A stretch of 64,000 bases of DNA from contig NZ_VAJL01000001.1 in the NCBI RefSeq assembly GCF_006175945.1, forward strand, positions 372,001 through 436,000, given 5' to 3'. This document shows, piece by piece, positions 46,901 to 54,660 of this stretch (positions within the stretch are counted from its first letter, which is position 1; every line of letters starts with the position of its first letter). Under the pieces are notes generated by a model, which was not told where the DNA came from, did no database searches, and saw only the letters and a list, made by a program, of their open reading frames with translations. Made by a program: the position numbers and the translations under genes. The DNA is from Chryseobacterium mulctrae (GTDB lineage Bacteria > Bacteroidota > Bacteroidia > Flavobacteriales > Weeksellaceae).

Positions 46901-47627
46901 TATGAGAAAATTTCTGAGTTATGAGCTTGATAAATATCTAAAAGGAAGAAGCCAGGAAAGCAAAAGCGAAATGCCTTTGATGTTAGTTGAAAATCAAAAC
47001 TACATTCATTATAATAAAGGAAGTGTTGTGATGTATGCACTCAAAGATTATTTGGGAGAGGCAAAGCTGAATTCTATTTTGAAAAAATATTTAAATCAAA
47101 CTAAATTTCAGGAACCACCATACACCAATTCTGTAGAATTTGTAAATCTCCTGAAAAAAGAAACACCAGACAGTCTGCAGTATTTGGTAAAAGATATGTT
47201 TGAAAACATTATATTGTATGAAAACTACGTGAAAAAACTTTCCTACAAAAAAATTGGAGCCAAATATGAAGTTAAACTTACCGTAGGAAGTGCCAAATAC
47301 CGAGTTGACGGAAAAGGAAAATCTAAAAAAGTTCCTGTTGCTGATTACATTGATATTGCTGTTTTAGGTGCAAAATCTAAACAATTTCCGGAAGGAAAAG
47401 AACTTATTTTCAAAAAAGTAAAAATGGACAAGCCCGAAAAAACTTTCACGTTCTTTATAAACGAAGAACCTTTGGAAGCAGGAATTGATCCTTACGCCAA
47501 GCTTATCGATCGTAATACTAAAAATAACGTCCACGATTTCAAATCTCAACCCGCAAAAGTGAATCTGGATGAAGATGACAAATCTGGAGGAGCAGGAATG
47601 AAAGTGACTGTAAATACAGGAGATTAA
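43923..47627 (+). CDS. ABC-2 permease fused to an M1 family aminopeptidase
   Basis: A 1234-residue membrane protein. The N-terminal half is an ABC-2 permease with two sets of six hydrophobic segments (IYFLVFLTLGVLVGLGTTG onward, and a second set from about residue 320). The C-terminal half is a gluzincin peptidase: TAHEVAHQWWGHQ with the HExxH zinc ligands near residue 950 and MSETFSQYSALMVMEHE with the third ligand. A helix (FLFLTVGLGGYIYYN) joins them. The fusion is known in Bacteroidota. Its ATPase partner is truncated here, so transport is likely lost while the peptidase may still act. Confidence 0.88.
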   Translation: MFKELFSFELRNGFKKWSTQIYFLVFLTLGVLVGLGTTGAFDTSTSDSILIKNSSLAIAKLIVGMSGNIMVLINGVMMISIMATAIQKDYAYNFHGLLYTTPITKSGYFFGRFLANFLISVYVFSGTLIGYFFGTLYGLGTPQLGPIDIFNYLLPFLIFTVVNTLIIGSVFFALTTFTRSTLSSYLFCIILLLLSILSDSILSDIQNKNLASLIDPFGSFALRQTTEYWTPFEQNENAVPFSGILLWNRLLWLGIACLCVGFTYFKFDFNQFLQPFSLFKKKKSNSAEVIYSNSGKSLQEILTVQKDFGWIAKLKELFYLSFFEVKRIVYTPFFGIISFIFGVMLIVLSNFMKSMYDAEAIPVTFLLAELAEEGLSFFLLLLIVLFSGNIVWRERENKIDELIGVSTVSNFNLMFSKFLGMVWMVVIMQIFSNLICIGIQFYKGFYDVEPLIYLKFNLYNLPYYLVLIGFSLFVQLIVNNKYFGFFLAIFPVVFLPILYNYLEIDGILYSFNSNGSQLPYSALNGFGQVLYSYFIVKSYWILMMLFLLFIALIAFPRGKEKGLSKKYLLSKASFKLKHKALLFIFLFLTVGLGGYIYYNTHILNKTYTEVEIEKMRVDYEKKYKYLEKISQPRIVSSDLNIDIYPKTSGWSVVGIYYLKNKQQKPIDSIIIKYPNNLDGHYSYQKIQLSASGKEIFNDEKVGLKLVKLNKPLQPGDSVAFNFQYKFQPKGFANSETETDVVGNGSFFNSHNLPGLGYDSDTELSENDARKKYGLKPKPRLAKVNDQKARMNNFISNDADWIRFKTQISTDENQIAIAPGYLQKEWKANGRRYFTYKMDSPILNFYAFLSADYQVKKSKWNNVNIEIYYQKGHEYNVGRMISSIQNSLSYYTKNFGPYQHKQVRIIEFPRYASFAQSFPNTIPYSEEIGFLTKVEPNKPEKIDLPFYVTAHEVAHQWWGHQVAGGNVQGSAMMSETFSQYSALMVMEHEYGAQAMRKFLSYELDKYLKGRSQESKSEMPLMLVENQNYIHYNKGSVVMYALKDYLGEAKLNSILKKYLNQTKFQEPPYTNSVEFVNLLKKETPDSLQYLVKDMFENIILYENYVKKLSYKKIGAKYEVKLTVGSAKYRVDGKGKSKKVPVADYIDIAVLGAKSKQFPEGKELIFKKVKMDKPEKTFTFFINEEPLEAGIDPYAKLIDRNTKNNVHDFKSQPAKVNLDEDDKSGGAGMKVTVNTGD

Positions 47628-47642
47628 TTGTCTCTATCATAT

Positions 47643-47668
47643 AAGAGCCTCTACATCTAGAGGCTCTT
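47643..47668 (+). terminator. Terminator of the permease-peptidase gene
   Basis: Perfect arms AAGAGCCTCT (47643-47652) and AGAGGCTCTT (47659-47668), six-base loop, then TTTATTTTTAT. It lies 15 bases past the stop. Confidence 0.9.
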
Positions 47669-47844
47669 TTTATTTTTATCATGAGTTTAGTTTTCACCAA
47701 AGTAAAACGCAACCTATACTCTTTAAAGCTTACAGGTAATAATCTTTATTTCCTATAATTGGTTTTAAAAAAATTACCATTTTTCGAATCGTTGATTTTG
47801 TTTGATTTTCATCTAAGTTTTAAAAGTTAATCAATTTATCTGAT

Positions 47845-48005
47845 GAATATTTTTGATAAAAATTGAGTCATCATATCAATACTTATTGCTCCAAATTCTC
47901 GATTCCCATCTCTGTTGAAAATAATAACCGGATGTTTGCATTCTTTTTCAGGCTGGATAAGAAATCCGTGAGTTTTTAAATTGTCAAATTTTTGACTAAA
48001 ACAAA
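47845..48005 (-). pseudogene. N-terminal remnant of an alpha/beta hydrolase (S9-like)
   Basis: The minus strand reads FDNLKTHGFLIQPEKECKHPVIIFNRDGNREFGAISI, which resembles the strand and oxyanion-loop region that opens prolyl-oligopeptidase-type hydrolase domains (HPVIIFNRGGNREFG). The frame then diverges and ends at about 47845. No catalytic Ser part remains. Confidence 0.4.
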
Positions 48006-48037
48006 CACATTAGAATCTACTATTTCACTAAATAAAA

Positions 48038-48066
48038 ATACCAGATACTTTGTAGTTATCTGGTAT
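48038..48066. terminator. Stem-loop
   Basis: Perfect 10-base arms ATACCAGATA (48038-48047) and TATCTGGTAT (48057-48066) with a nine-base loop. No adjacent intact gene; probably left from a lost one. Nothing else was recognised between 48066 and 48286. Confidence 0.45.
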
Positions 48067-48286
48067 GCTTTGGCATTGAAAAAAACAATTTGTGACCCCG
48101 GAGGTTCATTTTTCGAACACATTTATAGAAGATTTGAATAAACTTGCTCAAGTATCATCACTTAATAAATATTAAAAAACAAATACTAGCAGATACTTTT
48201 TTTTAAAGCCTTTTGTAAAATCAAATTATCGAACAATAATTACTAATAATGCTAATGTATCAATTTTGAAGTTTAGTTACCTTTAA

Positions 48287-48655
48287 ATACAAATAATCAA
48301 AAATTTTATTGATTGTGGCGGAGTAATCCGTAAGGAAAAAGTAGTCAACTTTCAATTGTGGAATGCCAATGATTATGAGCACAGGTTGAAACCAGGAAAA
48401 CTATTAAGTATAATTAAACTTTCAGAAAATAAATTAGGAATTGAAGATGCGGAGATAGAAGTGGAATATCAAAGCGATACTATTGGTAAATACGATTTGG
48501 ATTTCAATGGAAATACATTTGTACTGAAAAATAAAGCGACTGCTTGCTTGGCTCAGGATACTTGCGGAATTCCTTCTGAAAAACAAAACAAAAACCTTTA
48601 CAAATTAACAGCAAATCAATCCAATTCATGCACTCCAAATTCAGGATGCTGCTAA
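48287..48655 (+). pseudogene. 5'-truncated DUF6428-family protein
   Basis: An open frame of about 122 codons with no proper start reads NFIDCGGVIRKEKVVNFQLWNANDYEHRLKPGKLLSII and ends ACLAQDTCGIPSEKQNKNLYK ... CTPNSGCC, the body and Cys-rich tail of DUF6428 proteins, which commonly sit in arsenic-related operons of Bacteroidota (from memory). The N-terminal part is gone; a stop at 48284-48286 precedes the frame. TTG at 48356 could start a shorter product. Confidence 0.65.
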
Positions 48656-49005
48656 CGACTTCGAACGCATGCGAATATTTGTTAGTATAACTCATTTTGT
48701 TATTTAAGAAATCCCCTCTTAATACCATTACTGTACCAATTCCCAAATAAGTTTGAGACATCTATAGGCTAACCATCTGTTGGCTCGGAGCTTCATTCGC
48801 AATAATGTGTGGAATAGTTTTTACAGCTATTTTTTTGTTGAAGATATACTGCAAATAATAATGGATTTGTTCTATTTTCTTCACCATTTTTCATCAAATT
48901 ACTTGTCCGCCCAGTACTGTATACTCACCGTCTAGTTTGTGGTAAAAAAAGTTTAACCGATTGAACTGTGAACAGATGTATTATCTAGTTAATTATATTT
49001 GTATA

Positions 49006-49033
49006 GTTTAACCATTTTATAAAATGGTTAAAC
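49006..49033. promoter_or_regulatory. Perfect 28-base palindrome, candidate operator
   Basis: GTTTAACCATTTTA followed at once by its exact reverse complement TAAAATGGTTAAAC, with no loop. A zero-loop palindrome of this length fits a dimeric repressor site better than a terminator. It lies 103 bases before the small gene at 49136. The rest of 48656-49135 shows no convincing gene. Confidence 0.5.
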
Positions 49034-49135
49034 TAATTAAGAAATCCCGAATTTGTTACTAAATACTTTATGACCACACTGTTTGTTAAAACTAATTATA
49101 GCCAATTTTGTATTGTAAATTAAAGCAGGCAGAAT

Positions 49136-49294
49136 ATGGCAACTGATAATAAAATTGGGATCATCTATCTACCCTTGGAAGATGTGGAAAGCGAACACTG
49201 TGCACTTATCGTTGATAAGGGGTTGGCACAGGTAAAAGAATTGCTGCCGTTAAAAACGGTCAAAAGAATAGCTGAAAAAACGCAAATAATTTAA
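49136..49294 (+). CDS. Small protein, possibly a heavy-metal-associated-like domain
   Basis: A 52-residue frame: MATDNKIGIIYLPLEDVESEHCALIVDKGLAQVKELLPLK then a Lys-rich end. The strand, then EHCALIVDKGLAQV helix arrangement recalls HMA domains with a single Cys, but the usual second half (beta-beta-alpha-beta) is missing, so it is either truncated or a different family. Eleven bases before the next gene, with which it is probably cotranscribed. Low certainty. Confidence 0.35.
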   Translation: MATDNKIGIIYLPLEDVESEHCALIVDKGLAQVKELLPLKTVKRIAEKTQII

Positions 49295-49305
49295 AACGAA
49301 CAGAT

Positions 49306-49656
49306 ATGATCACAACAGAGAAAACTTTATCGGAAGTTATGGAGATCCTCAGACAGCGGGGCTATACCGAAGACTTCAACCTATTGGAGGTTTCCGCATC
49401 CTATACGCCGGACAAACATTGCATCAACATCAATGATCTGGTCATTGATAAGATCTACCGTTTTACCGGGCAGAACGATCCGGATGATGAAGCCATCCTT
49501 TACGCTATGCACAATAAGAGTGATGGGGCTAAAGGTGTATTTGTGAATGGTTACGGGACCTACACGGACACCGAAGCAGACGAGATCATCAGTAAAATTG
49601 CAGTACATGAAAATGATGCGGATGATTGGACAATAGATTGCTCAGGTAACTGCTAA
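49306..49656 (+). CDS. Small conserved protein (often labelled PRPP synthetase-like)
   Basis: A 116-residue protein: TLSEVMEILRQRGYTEDFNLLEVSASY, then INDLVIDKIYRFTGQNDPDDEAILYAMHNKSDGAKGVFVNGYGTYTDTEADEIISKI. This is a widespread small Bacteroidota family that databases label phosphoribosylpyrophosphate synthetase, although it has no PRPP synthetase fold or motif, so the label should not be trusted. A terminal Cys pair (DCSGNC) is unusual. Function unknown. Confidence 0.6.
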   Translation: MITTEKTLSEVMEILRQRGYTEDFNLLEVSASYTPDKHCININDLVIDKIYRFTGQNDPDDEAILYAMHNKSDGAKGVFVNGYGTYTDTEADEIISKIAVHENDADDWTIDCSGNC

Positions 49657-49791
49657 AAATGTATAATTAACTGTAATTTTTATTAAATTATGCATAATAA
49701 TTCACTTATTATGGCTATTCTCATTTTTTGATGACCAAAAACAATAGGGATATCGTTGAATATTCCTATTGCCTGTTTAAGTTATTGAAAT

Positions 49792-50096
49792 CTATAAGGT
49801 TGTACCACCGTCAACAGCAAGTGCCTGTCCTGTTAAATGTTTGGCACCTGCAAGATATAGTACACCATCGGCAATGTCTTCAGGTGTTTGCTCTACGCCT
49901 TGAGGTATGTAAAACTTTTTGTTTCTTTCCCAAGATTGCTCTTCAGTTTCGCCTTCCAGTTTGGTTCTGTTTGCCCTTCCGTCTTCACCTCTCCACATAC
50001 CTGTCCCTACGATTCCAGGACAGATCGCATTAACCGTAACACCAGAGCTGGCAACTTCACGGGCTACCGTATTGGTATAGCCATAGTTATGGGATA
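49792..50096 (-). pseudogene. C-terminal remnant of an SDR oxidoreductase
   Basis: Reads YTNTVAREVASSGVTVNAICPGIVGTGMW, then TPEDIADGVLYLAGAKHLTGQALAVDGGTTL, the second half of a classical short-chain dehydrogenase. The Rossmann glycine motif and catalytic Tyr-Lys are missing; homology stops at the IS3 fragment near 50097. Confidence 0.75.
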
Positions 50097-50642
50097 GCTG
50101 AAAATCTCCTCCAAAGAGATTTTTCAGCGGATTCCCTCTCGCAAAAATGGGTTGGAGACATCACTTACATCCATACTGGCAAAGGTTGGCTCTATCTAAC
50201 AACAGTCATCGATCTTGAGGACAGAAAAGTCATCGGATGGTCTTTGAGTACCGATATGACTGCTAAAAACACTTCTGTAGAAGCCATCAAAATGGGTATT
50301 GTAAACCGGGGTGTCAAAGGTGGGCTTATTTTCCATTCGGATAGAGGGATCCAATATGCCTGCGATGAATTCAGCGAGGTAATTGTAGAAAACAAGATAC
50401 TTCAAAGCATTAGCAGGAAGGCGAATTGTTGGGACAATGCAGTGGCTGAGAGCTTTTTCAAGACGTTAAAGGCGGAAATGGTTTATCAGAGGAAATTCAT
50501 GGATCAGCAGGCGGCTAAATTAGAGGTTTTTGGATATATTGAGGGATTTTATAATACCAAAAGAACACATTCTGCACTGGGGTGTAAAACCCCCAAGCAG
50601 ATCGAAGAGATGCTGCTGGATAAAGAAAGATTGGCAGCATAA
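50097..50642 (+). mobile_element. 3' fragment of an IS3-family transposase (OrfB)
   Basis: From 50097 the frame reads ENLLQRDFSADSLSQKWVGDITYI, then DLEDRKVIGWSLS, GLIFHSDRGIQYAC and CWDNAVAESFFKTLKAEMVY, giving the DDE catalytic core (GDITY, HSDRG, NAVAESFF). Ends TPKQIEEMLLDKERLAA. The N-terminal HTH part and OrfA are missing and no terminal repeat was seen, so this is a dead copy that separates the SDR and GH130 fragments. Confidence 0.88.
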
Positions 50643-50674
50643 AAAAGTCTCCTATTTTAAGTTGCAATTCCAAT

Positions 50675-50895
50675 TTGAAAGATCCTACAAAAGTTATAGG
50701 AAGATTTAAAGAACCACTTTATTACCCGACGAAAATGAACGTTCCGGTTATGTCCCAAATGTAGTTTACACATGCGGGGCAATCGTCCACAACAATGAAC
50801 TCATCATCCCCTATGCCATGAGTGACTATGCATCGTCTTTTGCATCGGTAAACCTTGATTTATTATTGGAAGAATTACTGCGGGAAAACACTTAA
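50675..50895 (+). pseudogene. C-terminal remnant of a GH130 glycoside phosphorylase/hydrolase
   Basis: Reads LKDPTKVIGRFKEPL, then, after a one-base shift in a T run near 50721, LLPDENERSGYVPNVVYTCGAIVHNNELIIPYAMSDYASSFASVNLDLLLEELL to TAA at 50893. This is the closing block of GH130 mannoside phosphorylases and related enzymes. The N-terminal 80 percent is missing, cut at the IS3 end. Confidence 0.75.
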
Positions 50896-51006
50896 ATTAT
50901 TGCCAATAATAATACGTAAATTGCATCTATCAATTTTAATGCTTTCTTGAAATTTCGCCTCTGTAATAGTCTGTTCAATGAAAGTGTTGTAAACAAGGAA
51001 ACAAAA

Positions 51007-51690
51007 ATGAGTGAAAAAAGAAACATATCGAACAAACTTTTTGCAGAGCTTCGCAACCGTTTCAGCAATGAAATAAATAGCTCCTTTGAGATAAGGACTT
51101 TTAAAAAAAGAGAATTTATATACAGAAAAGGTAATAAGCCTAAAGGTGTGTATTTTATGAAATATGGGTGGGTTAAAATATTTAGGGGTGGCAATGAAGG
51201 TGATGAGGTTATATTGCGGATGCTTGGGCATAACGAATTTATTGGTTATGTATCTTTAGTAAAAGATACACCATACCCTGACAATGCCCAGGCATTAGAA
51301 TATTGCGAGCTATACTTTTTTCCCCGAAATGTATTCCTCACACTTATACATGAGAACTATGATTTTACCAGGTCAATTATTCAAATGTTGTGTAATGAGA
51401 TAAGGAGCAGTGAAAAAAAAATTGTGAACCTGCATTCAAAGAAAATTGATTCACGGTTGGCTACTTTATTATTAGATCTCGAACAGGCATCTGAAAATAG
51501 CCCTGTGCATGATGACAGCCTGATTCGTTTACCTAAAAAAGATTTGGCTAAAATAATAAACATTAGCCCTGAAACGCTTAGCAGGTATTTAACCAGGTTT
51601 CAGGAATCCGGACTTATTAAATCTATAAACGGAATGATTGAACTTTTAAGAAAAGACAAATTATTTAAAATATCAAATATGAACGATTGA
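51007..51690 (+). CDS. Crp/Fnr-family regulator with FNR-type recognition helix
   Basis: A 227-residue regulator. The frame opens at 50947, but MSEKRN at 51007 fits the family. The jelly-roll sensor domain (REFIYRKGNKPKGVYFMKYGWVKIFRGG) lacks the N-terminal iron-sulfur cysteines of FNR. The HTH reads LAKIINISPETLSRYLTRFQESGLI, with Glu-Thr-Leu-Ser-Arg equal to the E--SR set by which FNR reads TTGAT. An exact FNR-type box lies 18 bases downstream of its stop, before hsp20. Likely the local activator of the stress island. Signal unknown. Confidence 0.85.
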   Translation: MSEKRNISNKLFAELRNRFSNEINSSFEIRTFKKREFIYRKGNKPKGVYFMKYGWVKIFRGGNEGDEVILRMLGHNEFIGYVSLVKDTPYPDNAQALEYCELYFFPRNVFLTLIHENYDFTRSIIQMLCNEIRSSEKKIVNLHSKKIDSRLATLLLDLEQASENSPVHDDSLIRLPKKDLAKIINISPETLSRYLTRFQESGLIKSINGMIELLRKDKLFKISNMND

Positions 51691-51707
51691 ACAAATTTTT
51701 TCAGTGT

Positions 51708-51752
51708 CTTGATTTGAATCAAGGAAAAGCATTTCTAAAATACATAACTTTG
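51708..51752 (+). promoter_or_regulatory. FNR-type box and -7 element before the hsp20 operon
   Basis: CTTGATTTGAATCAAG (51708-51723) contains a perfect TTGATnnnnATCAA box. TAACTTTG (51745-51752) matches the Bacteroidota -7 consensus TAnnTTTG exactly. With transcription starting near 51756 the box centre (51715.5) is at about -41, the class II activator position. hsp20 starts at 51802. Confidence 0.75.
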
Positions 51753-51801
51753 ACTAGAATTATTTTCAATTATTCGTTTTTAACCTTAAAAATTAAAAAT
51801 T

Positions 51802-52242
51802 ATGGCACTAGTAAAAACAAATTATCCACTATTCGGAAATCTTTTTGATGATTTCTTTGGCACCGAATTGGCCGATTGGAGAAACCAAAACTTTTCGGCT
51901 ACCAACACCACACTTCCTAAAGTAAACATTAAGGAAGACGAAAATGGGTTTGTAGTTGAAATGGCTGCGCCGGGTATGAAAAAAGGCGATTTTAAAATTA
52001 ATGTTGATAACAGCCTGCTTACAATTTCTTCGCAAAAGCAGGAAGAACAAAAAGAGGGCGAAGGTGAAAAATACACCAGGAGAGAATTTGCCTACCAGGC
52101 TTTCACCCGTTCCTTTACCCTGCCCAATAGCGCCGATGCTGATAAAGTCAGCGCTTCTTACAACGATGGTATTTTAACCGTTACTATTCCAAAAAAGGAA
52201 GAAGCTAAGCCTAAACCGCCAAAAAGCATTGAAATTTCGTAA
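51802..52242 (+). CDS. Hsp20/alpha-crystallin small heat-shock protein
   Basis: ATP-independent holdase that keeps unfolding proteins soluble. The 146-residue product has an N-terminal arm (FDDFFGTELADWR), an alpha-crystallin domain from about residue 36 (LPKVNIKEDENGFVVEMAAPGMKKGDFKI to DGILTVTIPKKEE) and a C-terminal KPPKSIEIS tail with an I-x-I-like motif. First gene after the FNR-type promoter, and separated from the second hsp20 by a strong hairpin. Confidence 0.93.
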   Translation: MALVKTNYPLFGNLFDDFFGTELADWRNQNFSATNTTLPKVNIKEDENGFVVEMAAPGMKKGDFKINVDNSLLTISSQKQEEQKEGEGEKYTRREFAYQAFTRSFTLPNSADADKVSASYNDGILTVTIPKKEEAKPKPPKSIEIS

Positions 52243-52252
52243 TTTATTATAA

Positions 52253-52281
52253 CAGGTCATCGCAATTTTTGCGATGACCTG
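52253..52281 (+). other. Perfect hairpin between the two hsp20 genes
   Basis: Arms CAGGTCATCGCAA (52253-52265) and TTGCGATGACCTG (52269-52281) around a three-base loop, without a following T run. It may act as an RNA-processing or stability element, or a weak terminator, giving more of the first Hsp20. Confidence 0.65.
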
Positions 52282-52321
52282 ATATTGAATTTAATTGTAA
52301 AACTTTAAAAAATTAGCTGAT

Positions 52322-52759
52322 ATGGACTTAATTAAATGGACAAAAAACATTAAACCAAAATTTCCAAATGTTATTGAGAAATTTTTTGGTAAAAAAATTG
52401 ACGACCAGGCTTCGGGTTCGGAAGAAATCGCCAGCGTACCCGCAGTGAACATAAACGATAAAGGCAACACCTTTGAGGTTTCTTTAGCCGTGCCGGGAAT
52501 GGATAAAAAAGACATTAAACTTGAAGTTAAGGACAATTGCTTAGTTGTTTCTTCTGAAAAACAATACGAAAAAGAAGAAAACGAAGGCAACTGGATGCGC
52601 CGTGAATATGGTTATGCCTCGTTCCAACGAATGTTTCAATTACCCGAGAATGCCGACCCTGAATATATAGATGCTTCTATGAAAAACGGGGTATTGAAAA
52701 TAAAAGTTGGTAAAATAAAGGGTAAAGAAGAAAACAAAAAGGCAATAGAAATTAAATAG
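52322..52759 (+). CDS. Second Hsp20 small heat-shock protein
   Basis: Paralogous to the preceding gene: 145 residues, alpha-crystallin domain from about 37 (VPAVNINDKGNTFEVSLAVPGMDKKDIKLEV) to MKNGVLKIKVGK, and KAIEIK tail. The N-terminal arm (WTKNIKPKFPNVIEKFFGKKID) differs from that of the first Hsp20, which suggests different clients or mixed oligomers. Same strand, 79 bases apart, 21 bases before yfdX. Confidence 0.93.
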   Translation: MDLIKWTKNIKPKFPNVIEKFFGKKIDDQASGSEEIASVPAVNINDKGNTFEVSLAVPGMDKKDIKLEVKDNCLVVSSEKQYEKEENEGNWMRREYGYASFQRMFQLPENADPEYIDASMKNGVLKIKVGKIKGKEENKKAIEIK

Positions 52760-52780
52760 TAACCACAGAATTAAATAATC

Positions 52781-53725
52781 ATGAAAATATTAAATAAAAT
52801 TCTTTATAGTTTTCTGGCAATAGTTTTACTAACAAGTTGCGGAGATAAAAGCCAAAACAAAAGCGAAGAAGAAAGTGTCGCGCAAACGGAAGAAATCCGA
52901 ATGGAAAAACCGATTGAATTGGGTATGAATGCCGATTCACTTGCAGGTAAGGTTCAGGAGCAGGCAATTGATGCTGTTGAATCATTGAGTGACCAAATAG
53001 TGGCAGAAGCCTCAGAAGCTCTCGGACAAGTTTACGTGGCGCTTGACGCCCTCGAAGCAAAGGATACCAAAGGAGCTCTGGTAGCGCTTGAAAAATCAAC
53101 CGGCAAGTTAAATATTTTACTGGCCCGTAAACCCGATTTGGCACTGGTACCTATTGACGTATCGGTTAAAACCGTTGACCTGGTGGCCGACCTTGAAACA
53201 ATCAGGCATATAAAAAGAGCAGCAAGAAAGGCCTTAAAAGAGGACTATTTCCAGGTGTTGCGCCATGAGTTAGCAAAACTGGCCAGTGAATTGCAGGTTA
53301 CTAAAGTTGAATTACCTTTAGCAACTTTTCCCGAAGCCATGAAATCAGCAGCGGCTTTAATTGACAAAGGGAAAACTGATGAAGCCAAAGTAGTTCTATA
53401 CACAGCTCTTAACACATTAGTTATAAGCGAAGAACGCATTCCTTTGCCTATACTGAGGGCACAGGCGCTTATCGCTCAGGCCATAACCGATGATGCTTCC
53501 AATGAAGACAAAAAGAAAGAGGTACTCGAACTTCTTGACAATGCAGAATACCAGTTAATTATGGCCGAAGAGCTTGGTTATGGCGAACGCGACCGTGAAT
53601 ATGAAGAAATAAACAAAACCATTAAAGAATTGAAAAAATCAGTGAAAGATGATGGTGATTCTCAGGCATTGTTTGAGAAATTTAAAACAAAACTTGCTGA
53701 TTTTAAGAAAAGAATAGCTTCATAA
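52781..53725 (+). CDS. YfdX-family lipoprotein
   Basis: A 314-residue protein with lipoprotein signal IVLLTSCGDKS (Cys at 20). The mature part is helical and matches YfdX: AKDTKGALVALEKSTGKLNILLARKPDLALVPIDVSVKTVDL, then AADFMAS-opposite strand region as helical repeats AAALIDKGKTDEAKVVLYTALNTLVISEERIPLPILRAQALI. YfdX proteins are holdase-like and acid- or heat-linked, and occur in transmissible stress-tolerance loci next to hsp20 and hdeD. The lipid anchor suggests a periplasmic role. Follows hsp20 in the operon. Confidence 0.88.
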   Translation: MKILNKILYSFLAIVLLTSCGDKSQNKSEEESVAQTEEIRMEKPIELGMNADSLAGKVQEQAIDAVESLSDQIVAEASEALGQVYVALDALEAKDTKGALVALEKSTGKLNILLARKPDLALVPIDVSVKTVDLVADLETIRHIKRAARKALKEDYFQVLRHELAKLASELQVTKVELPLATFPEAMKSAAALIDKGKTDEAKVVLYTALNTLVISEERIPLPILRAQALIAQAITDDASNEDKKKEVLELLDNAEYQLIMAEELGYGERDREYEEINKTIKELKKSVKDDGDSQALFEKFKTKLADFKKRIAS

Positions 53726-53867
53726 CAATTTTTATTCTTAACTTTTAGATTAAATTAACCGGGGCTGTAAAATATTAAATAACATACAACCCCTTTAGGC
53801 AATAAAAGCCGGAATAATATTTCGAAAGTTTAAAAATGTTGATTAATAATTCAAAAAAAGTGCAAAC

Positions 53868-54351
53868 ATGAAAGCAAATTACATAGCCTTGTTCATTGCT
53901 TTTTAAATAACCTTTTCGTCATGCAATGGACAGGAAATAAAAAAAGGAAAAGAATAATAATGAGTCTGATACTACTTTAATATTGGGTAACCAACCTAAA
54001 GAAGATATTAAGGTAAATAAAGAGTACGATGAGAATGGAAATTTAATCCGTTATGGTTCTACTTATACCTATTACTATTCAAATATTGAAGGAGATGAAA
54101 TTGCTGCCGACAGTATTTTTAATAATTTCCGGAATATGTTTGAAGACAATTATTCTTTCTCAACAACGCCATATTTCAATGATTTGTTTTTCGAAGACAG
54201 CTTGTTGAAGTATGATTTTTACAAAAACGACTTTTTTCACGAACGTTTTATGAATAATATGCAACAAATGGAAAGACTATTTTGGGAAATGGACTCTATC
54301 AAAAACAAGTTTTCCATGGAACAATTTCCTGAGAAAGAAAAGAATGAATAA
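53868..54351 (+). pseudogene. Disrupted lipoprotein gene
   Basis: ATG 53868 begins MKANYIALFIAF, then TAA at 53904-53906, then ITFSSCNGQEIKKGKE, so a TTA-to-TAA change breaks a clear lipoprotein signal. A second break (shift near 53955) leads into an intact frame, LILGNQPKEDIKVNKEYDENGNLIRYGS ... YYYSNIEGDEIAADSIF, rich in Asn, Phe and Asp, ending at 54351. It is a periplasmic protein of unknown function commonly lying in this type of island. TTG or other internal starts could still yield the 122-residue part. Confidence 0.6.
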
Positions 54352-54432
54352 CATTATTTCACTATAAATCGGTATTCCTGAGTAAATAGGGTTACAGATT
54401 ATAAACATCAAATAACTGTAATTCTTGAGAAA

Positions 54433-54633
54433 ATGGATGATATTGACAAATATAGTATTTTGGGTTTAATATTCGGCTGCCCCTTAAAAGACGAAATTGC
54501 CTAGAAATGTCCGTTTCATGACATCAGGTAAAAAGAACCATCTGAAAGGTACAAAATTGTATTAAAATATAGTGAAAAGAAGCGTATAGAAATGTTACAT
54601 TTTCATAATTGCAGATTGTGTAGAAAAAAGTAG
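54433..54633 (+). pseudogene. Small conserved protein with two in-frame stops
   Basis: One 67-codon frame reads MDDIDKYSILGLIFGCPLKDEIA, TAG (54502-54504), KCPFHDIR, TAA (54529-54531), then KEPSERYKIVLKYSEKKRIEMLHFHNCRLCRKK and a final TAG. The CPFHDIR motif and overall plan match a small Cys/His protein family of Bacteroidota (recognised from memory, unnamed). Both interruptions are single-base substitutions in an otherwise preserved sequence. Confidence 0.55.
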
Positions 54634-54660
54634 TTGTTTAATCTTAAAATCTTTAACATT

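Noticed and set aside
48038..48120. Possible tRNA near the CCCCGGAGGTTC sequence
   Set aside because: The GGTTC resembles a T-loop by chance; no acceptor, D or anticodon stem can be paired around it.
49306..49656. Phosphoribosylpyrophosphate synthetase activity
   Set aside because: The database label for this small family is not supported: no PRPP-binding motif and one-third of the enzyme's length.
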